NCBI RefSeq assembly: GCF_002775205.1
Contig: NC_036459.1
Location: 538,492-602,491 of the forward strand
Direction of reading: 5' to 3'
Length of the DNA: 64,000 bases
Origin: Xiphophorus maculatus
Lineage: Eukaryota; Chordata; Actinopteri; Cyprinodontiformes; Poeciliidae
This document shows positions 53,823 to 64,000 of this stretch, piece by piece (within the stretch, counting starts at the first letter, position 1; each line of letters begins with the position of its first letter). The notes beneath the pieces were generated by a model. The model searched no databases. It saw only the letters and a list, made by a program, of their open reading frames with translations, and had not been told where the DNA came from. The translations under genes were made by a program, and so were the position numbers.

Positions 53823-56045
53823 TCAAGCCTTTGTAGGTTTATCTCTCAGTCTCCAATGACTGAACTAGAATTTCTGCGTCGCTTTGCTAATGGCAATGGT
53901 ATGCAAAACGTTTCCTCTATTGTCTTAGAACGAGGTGTGTCTGTAGGTAAACAGGCTTTTACAGAGGAATCTTGGTACTTGACAGACCTGAAGGGCCACT
54001 CCTCACCGTCAGGCCTTAAAAAAACACAACACCTTTACTCAACTCGGCTTTCTCAAAAGAAATCTCGGCTGGTTCAAGATATTCTGTGAAATCTCATCCA
54101 AGACGACAATATGTCTGAGTAAGACATTGTGGGGGAAAGGGCAATGCTTTGTTTTGTTAGTCTCACCTCGTTTTTAGCTCAAATGTAAATATATTTAACA
54201 TGGAGAAGGGATTAGCTGCACATTTTCCAACCGTTTGTCTGTCGGTTCTTATTTGTGACCTTAAATTAGCTGAATTCTACGGTTATCTGAATTATATAGA
54301 TTCCTTTCTCATTTTATTCCATTTTGTTCTCAAACTATTTCTTTAAATTATGAGGCTGTTTCATTTTTTTTGTTTTATTTTTAATTTTTTGTGTATTTTT
54401 ACCCATTTTTTCATTTAACCAACTTAAACTTTAGTCAACTGCATTTTGGAAACATGGCGGGATTGGAAACATTTTATGCGCAGATACAAAGCTAACTGCT
54501 GTTAGCACTTAGCTATTAGCAATACTTTGACAATCGTATCTATTAAATTTTTAAACATAACATCTCAACAGAAATAGTGCAAACAATTTAAGTGACTGAT
54601 TTAATGTGAAAAACAAATGGAGGTAAAAATAAATAATTTAGTTATGACCTGCTGTTATCAGGGAGGCAGCCATATTGGATTTTGAGATCTGATTTTCCAA
54701 TTCTTCAGTTTCAGTTGATTTTTTTTTTTTTTTTGCAACATAAACTTGCAAATTCAAACTTTAATTCAGCCAGACAACTCAGTTATGCTAACTGGTATTA
54801 GCAAATAGCAATATTAGCAATAGAGACAATAGACATGTATCCATATATAAACATAACATCTTTACTAACAGAAGTTGTAAAATGTGAGGTGAAAATATAG
54901 AAATAAATACTGTAGATATGATCACGTATTATAGAGGCAGCCATATTGGATTTGTAGATCCAACTTTCTGGCTCCTGTTTATTTCTCCAACTTAGAAGTT
55001 GCAAAACCTCCAACTTCAAATTGTACATAATATTTTATGCACAAATTTAACAATAAACATCTAACATACTCACAATGGTTCTGTAAAATTTAGAAAATTC
55101 GCACTAAAAATAGTTTTATTATTTACAAAGTTAAATGTGTTGATAGATTCTGTAGGTTGGTAATGATTTTTTTTTCTTTAGATGTGCTTTATCAAAATAT
55201 TACCCATGGCGTAATTGAAAAGTTTCGAAACATATAAATGTGTAAGTCTTTTTTATGATTGTTTACCTTCTGGACATTTTAGTGAGCAGTTCAATTTTCT
55301 TTATTGGATCAAAGCTTTGGGAAAAACTCCAGGAACTTTTCTATACTGCAGTTTTATTACCTCTAATGACTGAAACTTACGGCGCAAGGAGGAAAAACAA
55401 ACAACGCAGTTAAAGAATTCTGCGAGATGCGTTGATGCAAACGTGCAATTTCTCTGGAGAATGTGGAGCTGGATGGTATTTTTACTCCTCAGACAAACAT
55501 CCAACACTCAACCACAAACTGCTGCAGTGGGAGAGAGGAGAGAACTGGGACGTCTTTACCGTTTAAAAACTACTCTCACTGCAGAACTGCAGCTGTAAAA
55601 CCACCCAGCCTACAAATACATCGCGGGTTACTGTTTGAATCTGGCAATAACTTTTTAAAATGTGCGCGTGTGTGTGTGTGTGTGTGTGTGTGTGTTCTGA
55701 CTCCGGCCTCTGTAGTTCACCTACAGTAACTTTTGAAGTATATTTAGTAAATTTTATTTACGGACTCCGGTTCTCTGTAGCTCATCTACAGTCTCTGAAG
55801 TATAAATGTTGCACAAACAAACAGAAGATAATGATGTTCTGCTGAAAACACCAGGAGGAAACATGAGCATTAAATCTTAAAATGGACACAAACTGCCGTA
55901 TGAAAGCTGCTGCTAGCCTGAAATGTCCTGGTAACATATATATATCTTAACATATCTATTGTCATTTTTTCCCTTATAAAGTATAATAACATGAGTCTTC
56001 CTGTTTTGTGTTGAATGTGGGAAATAAAAACCTTCAGTTTAATAT
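53823..56045 (+). other. proser2 3' untranslated region
   Basis: The best poly(A) signal is AATAAA at 56023-56028 in GTGGGAAATAAAAACC; an earlier one is at 55052-55057. The UTR contains a 77-codon downstream open frame (53856-54089), a diverged tandem duplication (54480-55030) and a GT microsatellite (about 55663-55695). Confidence 0.45.
54480..55030. repeat. Two-copy tandem duplication of about 275 bp
   Basis: Landmarks recur in order: GTTAGCA/TATTAGCAATA, AAACATAACATCT, AACAGAA..TGTAAA/GTGCAAA, AAATAAATA, and GGCAGCCATATTGGATTT (54665 and 54941). The copies are clearly diverged. Confidence 0.6.
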
Positions 56046-57084
56046 CGTTTAAACTATTTTAGGTCAGTTATGATTATCCAAATATTCCTGTTTGCTAAAT
56101 GTGAAAATAAACTTTTTTTTTACTTTAGACACTTGTTCTGCTTTGTCTGCAAATTACAAAATTAATCTCTGTGTTTAACAATACCAAACATTTTATTCCT
56201 AATTAAAGAACAATCTGGAGAAATTGTTGCAATTTTACAAACTCAACCAAAATGTTTTGTTAAATCAAATGTTTGAGATTTTAAGTCATAAATTTTTTAC
56301 TTCTGAAGTTCAGAAATTTCAGTTTTTTCTAAAACATTTTCTGACATTAGGCTTACAATTTTAGTTTATTCTTGCAAATTTTTGACTTTTGAAACTCAGA
56401 AGTTTCCATGTTTTTTTCTACAAAATTTCTGAATTTTTTTCTGACAAATGTTTGACATTTGAAACTCACCACAAATTATTTCATTCAAGTTTTTGACTTG
56501 AAGCTTGGAAATTTCATTGTCTTCTAGAAATTCTTGAGTTTTTTGGTGGAAATTTATTAATTTTTTCTTTCTGAATTTACCTTAATGCCAACCTGGAAAT
56601 AATCTCACAGCTGGACTAGTATTTTTTCATCAGTAGTAAAAGGAATAATTGACTAAAAAACATTTTTAACTTGCTGAAAAGCTGCAGTTTTATTTCAAGT
56701 TTTATTTTTAGTTTTATTTCAAGTGTAGATATATTTGCACTAGAAGCTAGATTAAAATCTTGGTTAGATTTTGCGTTTCTGCAGCTTTTCCTTCACAGCA
56801 GCTTTTATTCTCTGCAGGCTGAACTTTGCGGCGGCAGGAAATGAGGAAACTCTCCTGCTGCCTTGTAATTAGAGCTCGACAAACAGGACGCACCCTGAAA
56901 AACTCTGGAAAACAACATCCGTCACCTCCACACATTTATTGTGCTGAAATTTCTTCATCATGAGCGGCGACACAAAACTTCAGCAGGAAGAGATTCCTGA
57001 ATCTAGGCACAGAAACGCAAAGAATTAACAGTTTTTACAGCAGAAAACAAATTAAAAGCTCCATGCAGCGGCTTATATATAACC

Positions 57085-57292
57085 GTCCAAAGCCGGGGCC
57101 CAAAGTGGCCCCTGAGGGCCGGCATCCTGCATGCTTTAGACTCTCCCTGGTTTAACGCACCTGGATCCAATGATGGATCATTAGAGGCCAAAGAAGAACA
57201 TTGACCTGCTGAGAAGGTTGTTGGTACCAGGGAGAGAATAAAAGAAGCAGGATGGCGGGCCTCAGGGGCCCAGTTTGGGCCCCACTGACCTA
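57085..57292. mobile_element. Short MITE with GC-rich terminal inverted repeats
   Basis: The left end GGGGCCCAAAGTGGCCCCTG and GGGCCGGCATCCTGC is matched in reverse by the right end GCAGGATGGCGGGCC then TCAGGGGCCCAGTTTGGGCC. The interior CTCCCTGGTTTAACGCACCT is a landmark of common fish repeats. No coding sequence. Confidence 0.7.
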
Positions 57293-58410
57293 AAGCTTGA
57301 ACAGATTAAATTAATCTAACAAGAGAGCAAAGGTCGTCACTGAGGAAGACTCTCAGGCACACAGTAATACGTTAGTCCGAAAGGAGGAAGAGAAATCTCC
57401 AGTAAAACAAAAAAAGGTAAATATGTACACCCGGGTGTCCATACATCCAGATCCGTTTGAGTTCAGTCTACGGTCTAAATCCATACAAACGCACTTTAAA
57501 ACATTTCTCTAAGCAACTTTTTCTGCTGTGTCATCAATATCTGATTTAGTTCTACGTATTTAATTTAGAAATGACTGAAATACATAAAAACTTGACAAAC
57601 TGAGTTCTGAAGATGCAAACTGGTGAATTTTCTTGCTTACCCGTGAAAACAGAAAACGCTGTTTCATAAAAACAAAACTGGAGCCAAAACAAATAAAATT
57701 TAGTAAAAAAAACTTTAAAAATCAGTAGATGTAAAAAAACCAACATCTGTAATGCCAATAAATCAAATCAGAAATAATTTTAATTTTCTTGAAATTGAAA
57801 TAAAAAGAAAATGATTATTCTAAAGCAAATTTAAGTTTAAATGTAAATCTGTCAAGATTTAAAATCATTTTAGACCAAAACTAAAAACTAAGCCTAATTA
57901 TTTCTTTATTCCAAAAAGGCGTTGAGGTAATAAATGTTAACTTCTCTTCAGATGGAGCCACGTTTGTATTTTTCATGTGAAATCATGAAAAATACTTTTA
58001 ATTTTTTCTGTTAATGATTCTTGTTTAAAGTCTGACAAAACAAGAAACATTAGAAAATTCAACAATTCACTGACAAACAGGTGAAGGAGGAACTGAACAG
58101 TTTTCTCATTATGAAGGTCACACGCTGCTGTGGGATGGCATCCAATTCTTCAACCAGTATTCGTCACAAAATGGCCGTCAATGTTTTTTTTAATGTGAAT
58201 TTTAATTTGTTAACCATGTTAACAAAGGTTGATGAAAATTTTAAATAACTCCCTCAATTTAGCAAATTTTTTTTTTCATTAGCTTGAGTTTATTTTCAGC
58301 TTTTCTGAAAAAGTTAATCCAATAAAAATATTTAAAACTATTAATCCAAAAGAAAAATTAAACACCATTATAACTTTATAAGTCTAAGAGACGCTCTGGA
58401 TGATGATGCT

Positions 58411-58800
58411 CCAGTAGCAGTCAGTGTTGCAGTTTATCTGAAAAGGCCTCTGACTCAGGCTGAGCGATGACTTAAAAATTAAATTTTTCCTACCAAATCT
58501 GATCTTAAATTTTTTCCCTCGCTTTATTTACTTAAAAAGAAATTACAGATGACAGATTATTTCAATCATCCCTTCTGCGAGTTAAGATTCAAGATGGCCG
58601 CCCTACGAGCGCTGACATCACTGAACTGTGGAAACAATAATTAAAATTCAATTCAATTAAAATCACAAAAAACAGAAAATGTGAACTATGTATCGATAAA
58701 ATCGATTAGTCGCCCTGATTGACATGCTAACAGCTCAGTATCTGTTCAGCAGAGATGACATTCCACAGAATACCATCTGCTAATCCACCTCCTTTGCTTT
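58411..58800 (+). repeat. Dispersed repeat (CAGTAGCAGTCAGTG family) copy E
   Basis: CCAGTAGCAGTCAGTGTTGC and GGCCTCTGACTCAGGC lie at 58411-58460, and CTAATCCACCTCCTTTGC at about 58781. The spacing is longer than in other copies, so an insertion is likely between them. Confidence 0.55.
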
Positions 58801-59404
58801 TGCAGCACCATTTTGATTTGTTGGGCTTTAGCAGAGGGGATCTGGTGACGTTTTGTGGCACCATTTAAAAGGAAACTAACTTTCCATCAGTAAATTGCAT
58901 CAAATAATTGAAATTAATATTCCAAATGAAAAAACATGAATAGTCTAAACTTCAGAACCGCAACCGACCGTTGGCCACCATTTCTGCACATTGTCTGAAC
59001 ACAGAAAATTCAAATAGACGGAAAATCAAAACGTTTTTAGCTGCTAAAACCTTCCAGAGGATCATGATTGAGCCAGAAAGTCAGATTTTAACAAAACAAA
59101 AGCAGAAAACTTAAATCTGTGCAAACTATCAAATATTTCAATAAACAAATACCTTTAAACTGAAATAAATCATGGGAGAAACAGGAATTAAAAATGGCTG
59201 CAGATGAAGTCTGAAGCGATTTTCTGAAATAATCAGCAGATTAAAACCCTCTGGAAGGTGATTTTTATTTTTTAATCCTTTCTGCTTCATGATTCAAATG
59301 AAAATCTTCGTTTTGCCGGGAAATTCAAAGGTTCCTGCGTTGGCGATCAGTCAGACGGTCAGGATCCGTGCACACAGGAAACAGTAGAAGAAGAAGAAGA
59401 TGCA

Positions 59405-59699
59405 GACGTGTTCTCCTTAAATCGGTTTATTTTTCTTCAACCCGGTGACACCGACGCTCCGCCGCCGCGTCCGGTCCGTCCTCCAAACCCGACCGCTGCC
59501 GGGTTTTTCTTCAGACAACAGGCAAAAAAGGACGAGAGACACCTTTCTGAGCCCTGACCTTTGACCTCTCCTCCCTGGGTTTGCTAACAGTGTGTGTTCA
59601 GGTCCGGGGGGGTCCGGTCCGACCCGGCGTCTGGGGGATTCGCTTTCCCCTCCCTCTCTCTCTCTCTCTGGTGCTCGCTCGGCCCGGCGCCGTCTCCCA
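59405..59699 (-). other. upf2 3' UTR (spliced form)
   Basis: After the stop at 59702-59700 the - strand runs about 270 bases to AATAAA (+ strand TTTATT at 59426-59431). The + strand CT-run at 59648-59669 and GC-rich 59450-59510 lie in it. Confidence 0.45.
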
Positions 59700-62600
59700 T
59701 CAGCGTCTCCTGCAGGACAGAGCAGGAAGTTACTGTAGGCGGGCAGGAAACAGTTTTATTTCCCAAATACAGGTCCAAACGTTCGCTTTCCCTCCATTAA
59801 CTTTCAACACGACTCCAATTTAGTTTTTTTTTTTTTACCCCTCCAGGGTCTTTTGTGGCTCTAGTGCCCCTTATATGACAGCAGGCTGACAGGAAACGGG
59901 AAGGAGAGGGGGGAAGACATGCGGCAAATGTCGTCGGGTCCAGGAGTCGAACCCGCGACGGCCGTGTTGAGGACTGAAGGCCTCCAAATACGGGTCACAC
60001 TAACCGCCACGCCACCCCCCCAATTTAAACATTTCAGCGTTTAGATCGTTAGACTCAAACAGATCCTGCGTTTCCATCGCGCAAACTAGAATTAGGAAAA
60101 TAAATTAGCTTAATAAAAATTAATCGAATTTAGGGCTTAAGTAATTAATGAGATTAATCACGACTACAAAAATTATTACAGAGCAGCAGCACGTTTATAG
60201 GGATAAAAATCACCTGCTCTAGACGCCCCCTAGTGGCCTGGAGGGACCACTGAGCGTTATGTACTTGCTGTCATTTATGCTAGCCCTTTTTAAGCTATTT
60301 GTTACTTTTTAGCTAATTAGTACTAGCTAACTGTTGGCTAGTTTTATTTAACAGTTTGGTAAAACTGTTATCTAAAAATTTATGCATTTATATTTTTTGT
60401 TAAATTTCCAACTATCAAGTTTTAGCTAAAACTTGGTGTATATCTTGTTAGCTGATTTCAAGTTAGCCTTGAGATACCTATAAAAAGTATTTACCCCCAT
60501 GGAAGTTTTCCCTTTTTATGACTTTTACAAATCAGTCATAAATCAACAAAACTCGTTTTATAAAAATATTTGGGTGCAACGTTTTTTGGAGGGATGCATG
60601 GATGGTAGCAGTCAGTGTTGCAACTAATCTGAAGAAGCCTCTGACTGAAGAATGTTGCTGTTTAGTAGCTTAAAATTCAGGAAACTGATGATGTTGTGGA
60701 TAACATTGGCTCTGATAATCCACCTCCTTTACTTTTGCCACACCTCTCCAAATCTCCATCTGTTCTCTGGGCTTTGATTGGACCATTGCAACAACTTGAT
60801 TTTGTTTTTTGAGATGTAGTTTTTTCTGAATTTACATGTTACTTACCTCCTAATTTTCTGCTCATGTAATTGGGAATTAAAATTGGTTTGGGACGTTGTT
60901 GTTCCCAGGATTCGAGTCTTTGGAGAATCTACATTTAATGGACTTTAATGAGGATTTGGCTGCGATCTGGCAGCAGTAACTGCTATGAAGCTTTCCCTGG
61001 AGTCACATGACTCTGACCTCCACTGTTACTGTGGTTGGTTTTGCTAATAAAATATTTCAGCTCAAGAGACTGCTTTTTTGGGAAGAAAAAAAAAATCTGT
61101 TGGCCACTTAAAAAGTTAATATGGCCGACATTTTTCAAGATGGTCGTCAAGGAATGTTTCTTTTTGCGCTTTTTTTTAGTTTTCAAGATGATGGCTGTCA
61201 TGGAAATTTATTTTTGCACTAAAATCGGTAGTTAGATGAATGTGTTTACAGTCAAATCATTGCATGCATATTTTGAACCACTGAAAACGTATATTTTCGT
61301 AATCTTTTATTTTCTTTTTCAAATTGGCCGTCATGGTTTTAACAGAGATCATTAATCCGTTGATGAAAAGTCTTAGATAAACTAATGCTACTAATGCTAA
61401 ACTGATAAACAAAAACAACAGCGGAAGTTAGCTCTAAAATAAATCATTTGTGCCATCCAACGCTAAATCACTAAGCACAAAAAATTAGCAGAAGCTAATT
61501 CTACACTGGTAAATACAAAAAATAGCATAAGTGGCAGCTAACAGAAAATGTTAGCAGAAACTAATCCACAAAAAATAGTGGAAGCTAACACCTACCTGCT
61601 AAACACATAAAAACAGCAGCTGATGCTAAACATATAAAAAAATTATTGGAAGTCAACGCTAAAAAGCAAAATCAAACATAAAAAAACCAGTGGAAGCTAA
61701 CGCTAACCACTAAGACGACTTTCAGTGACATCATCTCCTTCCAGTTGACAACCGGTGTGAGGAAAGTCCTGAGTTTCTGAGTTTGCTACATATTACTTTG
61801 AAGTTATTTGAATTTTGATTAAGTTCATCCAATGAGGAAAACATTATTACCAATCATGGCAATAATCAGTTTAAAAGGCTGAAAATGGCAGCCATACTGT
61901 CCTCCTTAAATCCAACGGAAACACCAAAGGTTTCCTTGTTTTCCTCTTTTGGCTTCACTTTTACTTTAAAGAACGAGTGAGGAATCGGATAAAGAACAGA
62001 TCGGTTTTATTGGATCCTGCTGCAGTGAATCCAACACACAACAGACGCAGCTTGTTGCTGCTGAACCAGCTTTTATTTTAAAAAGTCTCTGAAACGTAAA
62101 AAACCAAATGTGAAAATATAAAACGATCTAAGTCTTTGTCTCTGAGTGTTCAAGGTTTTATTCCACAGCTTGTCCCTGCTGTCTCTGCTGCTTGGCTTTC
62201 CTGTCTCTGTCCCTCTGCCTGCCTTGGACCTCATGCTTTTCAATTCTCGCCCTTTTCTCTCTGCTAAAACAGACACCAGGAGGTGATTCAGACATCACAC
62301 CCTGAGCTGGAACATTCTCTCCGTTAGCTGCCTCCATGCTCTGGACGCCCGTCTCACCTTCCTCCGGTTTTGAAGATGAGGTCGGCGTTGGGAGCGCCTT
62401 TTGGGTGCTGGTAGCGCGGCCGGCGCTCCCGGTTGGTGTTGGCCGGAGCCGGACGCTGGGCAAACGATTGCATCATCTCTGAGGAACGTGAAGGAATGAA
62501 ACACAAATAAAGATGAAATGAAAGAAGAAATGCAGAAAAGATTCTGGGTTTTCCCCTGACAGGCTCCAAATTCATGTTGTCAGCTAAACTGGGTGATGCT

Positions 62601-63093
62601 TCAGGAAATAAGTCGCTCCATTTCCTTGCTAGGCTCATTAACTACTAATCTAGTTAAGTGTCTTAGCCAAGCTAATGCTGAATCGCTAAATACAAACTAT
62701 AGCAGAAGCTAATGCTAAGCTGCTATACACATTTAAAAAAATAGCACATGCTAATGCTGCTTATGTTCACCAACCACTAATACATTTAGCTAAGAGTCTT
62801 AGCTAAGCTAATGCTAAACACACACAAAAAATAGCAGAAGCTAACAATAAACCGCTAAACCAAACAAAGCATAAGCTAATTCCAAACTGTTGGTCACATA
62901 AAGAAATAGCAGATGCTAACGCTACATAGCTAAATAAAGAAATGTGTGTACCCTGGTAGTCTTCCTGCTCCTGCCTCTCGTTGATGTCCAGGGTGAGTTT
63001 CTTCATCCTCATCCTCTCCTCCTGCTCCGCCTGCTGCTGGTTGAAGTGGTTCGCCGCCAGGTGAGACGACAAGGGGACGTTCAGGATCTTATA
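59700..63093 (-). CDS. upf2: Regulator of nonsense transcripts 2 (UPF2), last exons
   Basis: Three - strand exons, 63093-62952, 62478-62358 and 59709-59700, splice in phase to the C-terminal 90 residues of UPF2; the rest lies beyond the right edge. The first reads YKILNVPLSSHLAANHFNQQ ... KKLTLDINERQEQEDYQ. The second reads EMMQSFAQRPAPANTNRERR, then PRYQHPKGAPNADLIFKTGG. The last supplies G-AGA-CGC-TGA, giving the expected end GGRRR. This region contains the end of the segment that binds UPF1's CH domain; UPF2 bridges UPF1 and UPF3 on exon-junction complexes during nonsense-mediated decay. If the strong donor at 62357 is not used, TGA at 62356-62354 ends the protein two residues earlier (GGR), and a good poly(A) signal follows near 62071-62076. 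Both 3' ends may be used. Confidence 0.93.
59823..60019 (-). mobile_element. tRNA-derived SINE, copy 2
   Basis: Same family and orientation as 23717-23925: A-box-like GTGGCGTGGCGGTTAGTG and B box GGGTTCGACTCC on the - strand, T-run at the low end (59823-59836). Eight-base target duplications CCAATTTA lie at 59815-59822 and 60020-60027. It is in the last intron of upf2. Confidence 0.85.
60605..60740 (+). repeat. Dispersed repeat (CAGTAGCAGTCAGTG family) copy F
   Basis: GGTAGCAGTCAGTGTTGCAA, GAAGCCTCTGACTGAAGAA and ATAATCCACCTCCTTTAC occur in the same order and spacing as in copy C (33107-33245). upf2 intron. Confidence 0.7.
61380..61720. repeat. Degenerate GCTAA-rich tandem repeats
   Basis: Units like AGCAGAAGCTAATGCTAAAC with interspersed CACAAAAAATAG recur with strong divergence. 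A second block of the same kind is at 62640-62935. Both are in upf2 introns and noncoding. Confidence 0.65.
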
Positions 63094-64000
63094 CTGTCAG
63101 TAAAACAGGAAATTATGTTACAATGCCGTATCAGGGACATTACAGATAGCAAAGCCAAAAAAGGGGAAAAAACTCATTAAGTTCAGAATAAGCTCTGAAA
63201 CTTTCTATAAAAACTTGGAAATCTCAGTTTCAAAAGTCAAAATTTTGTTACTTTTGAAAAATGAAACAAATTGCCTTTCAAAATAAAAGGGCTAGTTGAG
63301 ACAAAAGCACCAGACTGAAGATTTTTGTCATCCAGTTTTTCGTAGAAAGAGAGAAAATAGAAAAATGATCAATTATAACTTATTGAGCTTATTTTAATTC
63401 ATTATGCAGAAGTCTCAATGCTCCTTCTGTTAGCTTAGCTTAAAGACTGGAATCAAAGGGAAACTGCTAGCCTTATGCTAACAGAAACACAGATGCATCC
63501 AGCAGAATCTTCAAAGCTCAACAATCAACCGACTCAGAGCTGAAAGCTCCAGATTCTCCCTGAAAGAACTCCTTGAGTGCCGAGCGGCGGCTGACGGCGA
63601 GCGGACAAACGGAGCTCAGAGCTGCAGTTATAGCTAAACTCTCAGTGTTTACCCAGAGAAAACGTCATTTCCCCTCCACACTGAAAACCACAAAGTAGCT
63701 CTGTGTTCACGCCGCGCTGACGGCTAACCGGAGCGGACTCTGGCAGGCGGAGGAGAACACACCCTGCAGCCCTCAAACCGCAGGTTTGTCCCCCGCAGGC
63801 CGGACGGAGATTTAACCCAAAGATATTTAACTGGAGACATCAGAGCAGCGCTAAGAAAACATTTCACCTAAATCATCTTCCTAAACATCTGAGACTGTAA
63901 TACAGTCAGGATGGAGTCCCACAAGGTTCACTGCTCGGGCCGAAACTTTATTTTACTTTATGGTATATTCAATGTATCCAAGTTATTAATATTTATTTGC
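63094..64000 (-). other. upf2 intron at the right edge
   Basis: No further upf2 exon is visible before the window ends. 63296-63400 resembles the right end of the hAT-like family at 26006. 63540-63830 is GC-richer but shows no coding frame. The last 100 bases carry a LINE fragment. Confidence 0.55.
63895..64000 (+). pseudogene. LINE reverse-transcriptase fragment at window edge
   Basis: The + strand frame through 63898-64000 reads SQDGVPQGSLLGPKLYF. The GVPQGSxLGP block is a hallmark of non-LTR reverse transcriptases, just before the catalytic YxDD region. The residues after it diverge, so the copy is probably decayed. It continues beyond the window. Confidence 0.65.

Larger units (their letters stand above)
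56046..59404. other. Convergent gap between proser2 and upf2
   Basis: No gene that I can support in 3.3 kb. It contains AT-rich sequence related to the foldback element at 46650 (56280-56560), a MITE at 57085-57292 and a dispersed repeat copy (58411-58800). The remainder is AT-rich and featureless. Confidence 0.6.

Overview
The window reads as ordinary nuclear chromosome from a ray-finned fish, most likely a percomorph-type teleost. Evidence: multi-exon genes with GT-AG introns whose spliced proteins match vertebrate families end to end, AT-rich introns, many CA/GT microsatellites and minisatellites, tRNA-derived SINEs, LINE reverse-transcriptase fragments, and small hAT-like, TTAA-flanked and foldback DNA elements. 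There is no prokaryotic gene organisation, CRISPR array or operon. Family assignments were made by eye from remembered vertebrate proteins; no database search was run.

Six protein-coding genes could be spliced with consistent reading phase. (1) 842-9054, + strand: 3' part of a SLIT-ROBO Rho GAP gene (end of RhoGAP domain, SH3, tail), closest to SRGAP3. (2) 12307-15633, - strand: kics2 (C12orf66), three coding exons, complete. (3) 23411-30183, + strand: tmem19, seven coding exons plus a noncoding first exon ending at 22662. (4) 32394-39485, - strand: rab3ip (Rabin8), eleven coding exons, with probable noncoding first exons out to about 45300. (5) 49605-53822, + strand: a SARG/PROSER2-family gene, probably proser2, three coding exons plus a noncoding first exon. 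(6) 59700-63093, - strand: the last three coding exons of upf2. The gene pairs srgap3/kics2, tmem19/rab3ip and proser2/upf2 converge tail to tail; kics2/tmem19 and rab3ip/proser2 are divergent with several kb between them.

Roles: srGAP acts on Rho-family GTPases at membranes in neurons; KICS2 is a KICSTOR subunit that places GATOR1 on lysosomes for amino-acid control of mTORC1; TMEM19 is a DUF92 membrane protein related to plant phytyl-phosphate kinase; Rabin8 is a Rab8 exchange factor for exocytosis and ciliogenesis; UPF2 bridges UPF1 and UPF3 in nonsense-mediated decay; PROSER2 is poorly understood. They are neighbours by descent, not a pathway. The set combines genes that are on human 12q14-q21 (kics2, tmem19, rab3ip) and 10p14 (proser2, upf2).

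The most interesting signals are in RNA processing. A rab3ip intron begins with a (CA)n run and ends with (UG)-rich repeats in place of a pyrimidine tract. An srgap3 intron uses a GC donor. The upf2 gene has a final exon holding only two and a third codons plus the stop, with a competing unspliced 3' end. A strong-context uORF overlaps the tmem19 start codon. Among the repeats, a 1.2-kb hAT-like element with exact 8-bp target duplications sits between two inverted, nearly identical 80-bp copies of an unnamed dispersed repeat.
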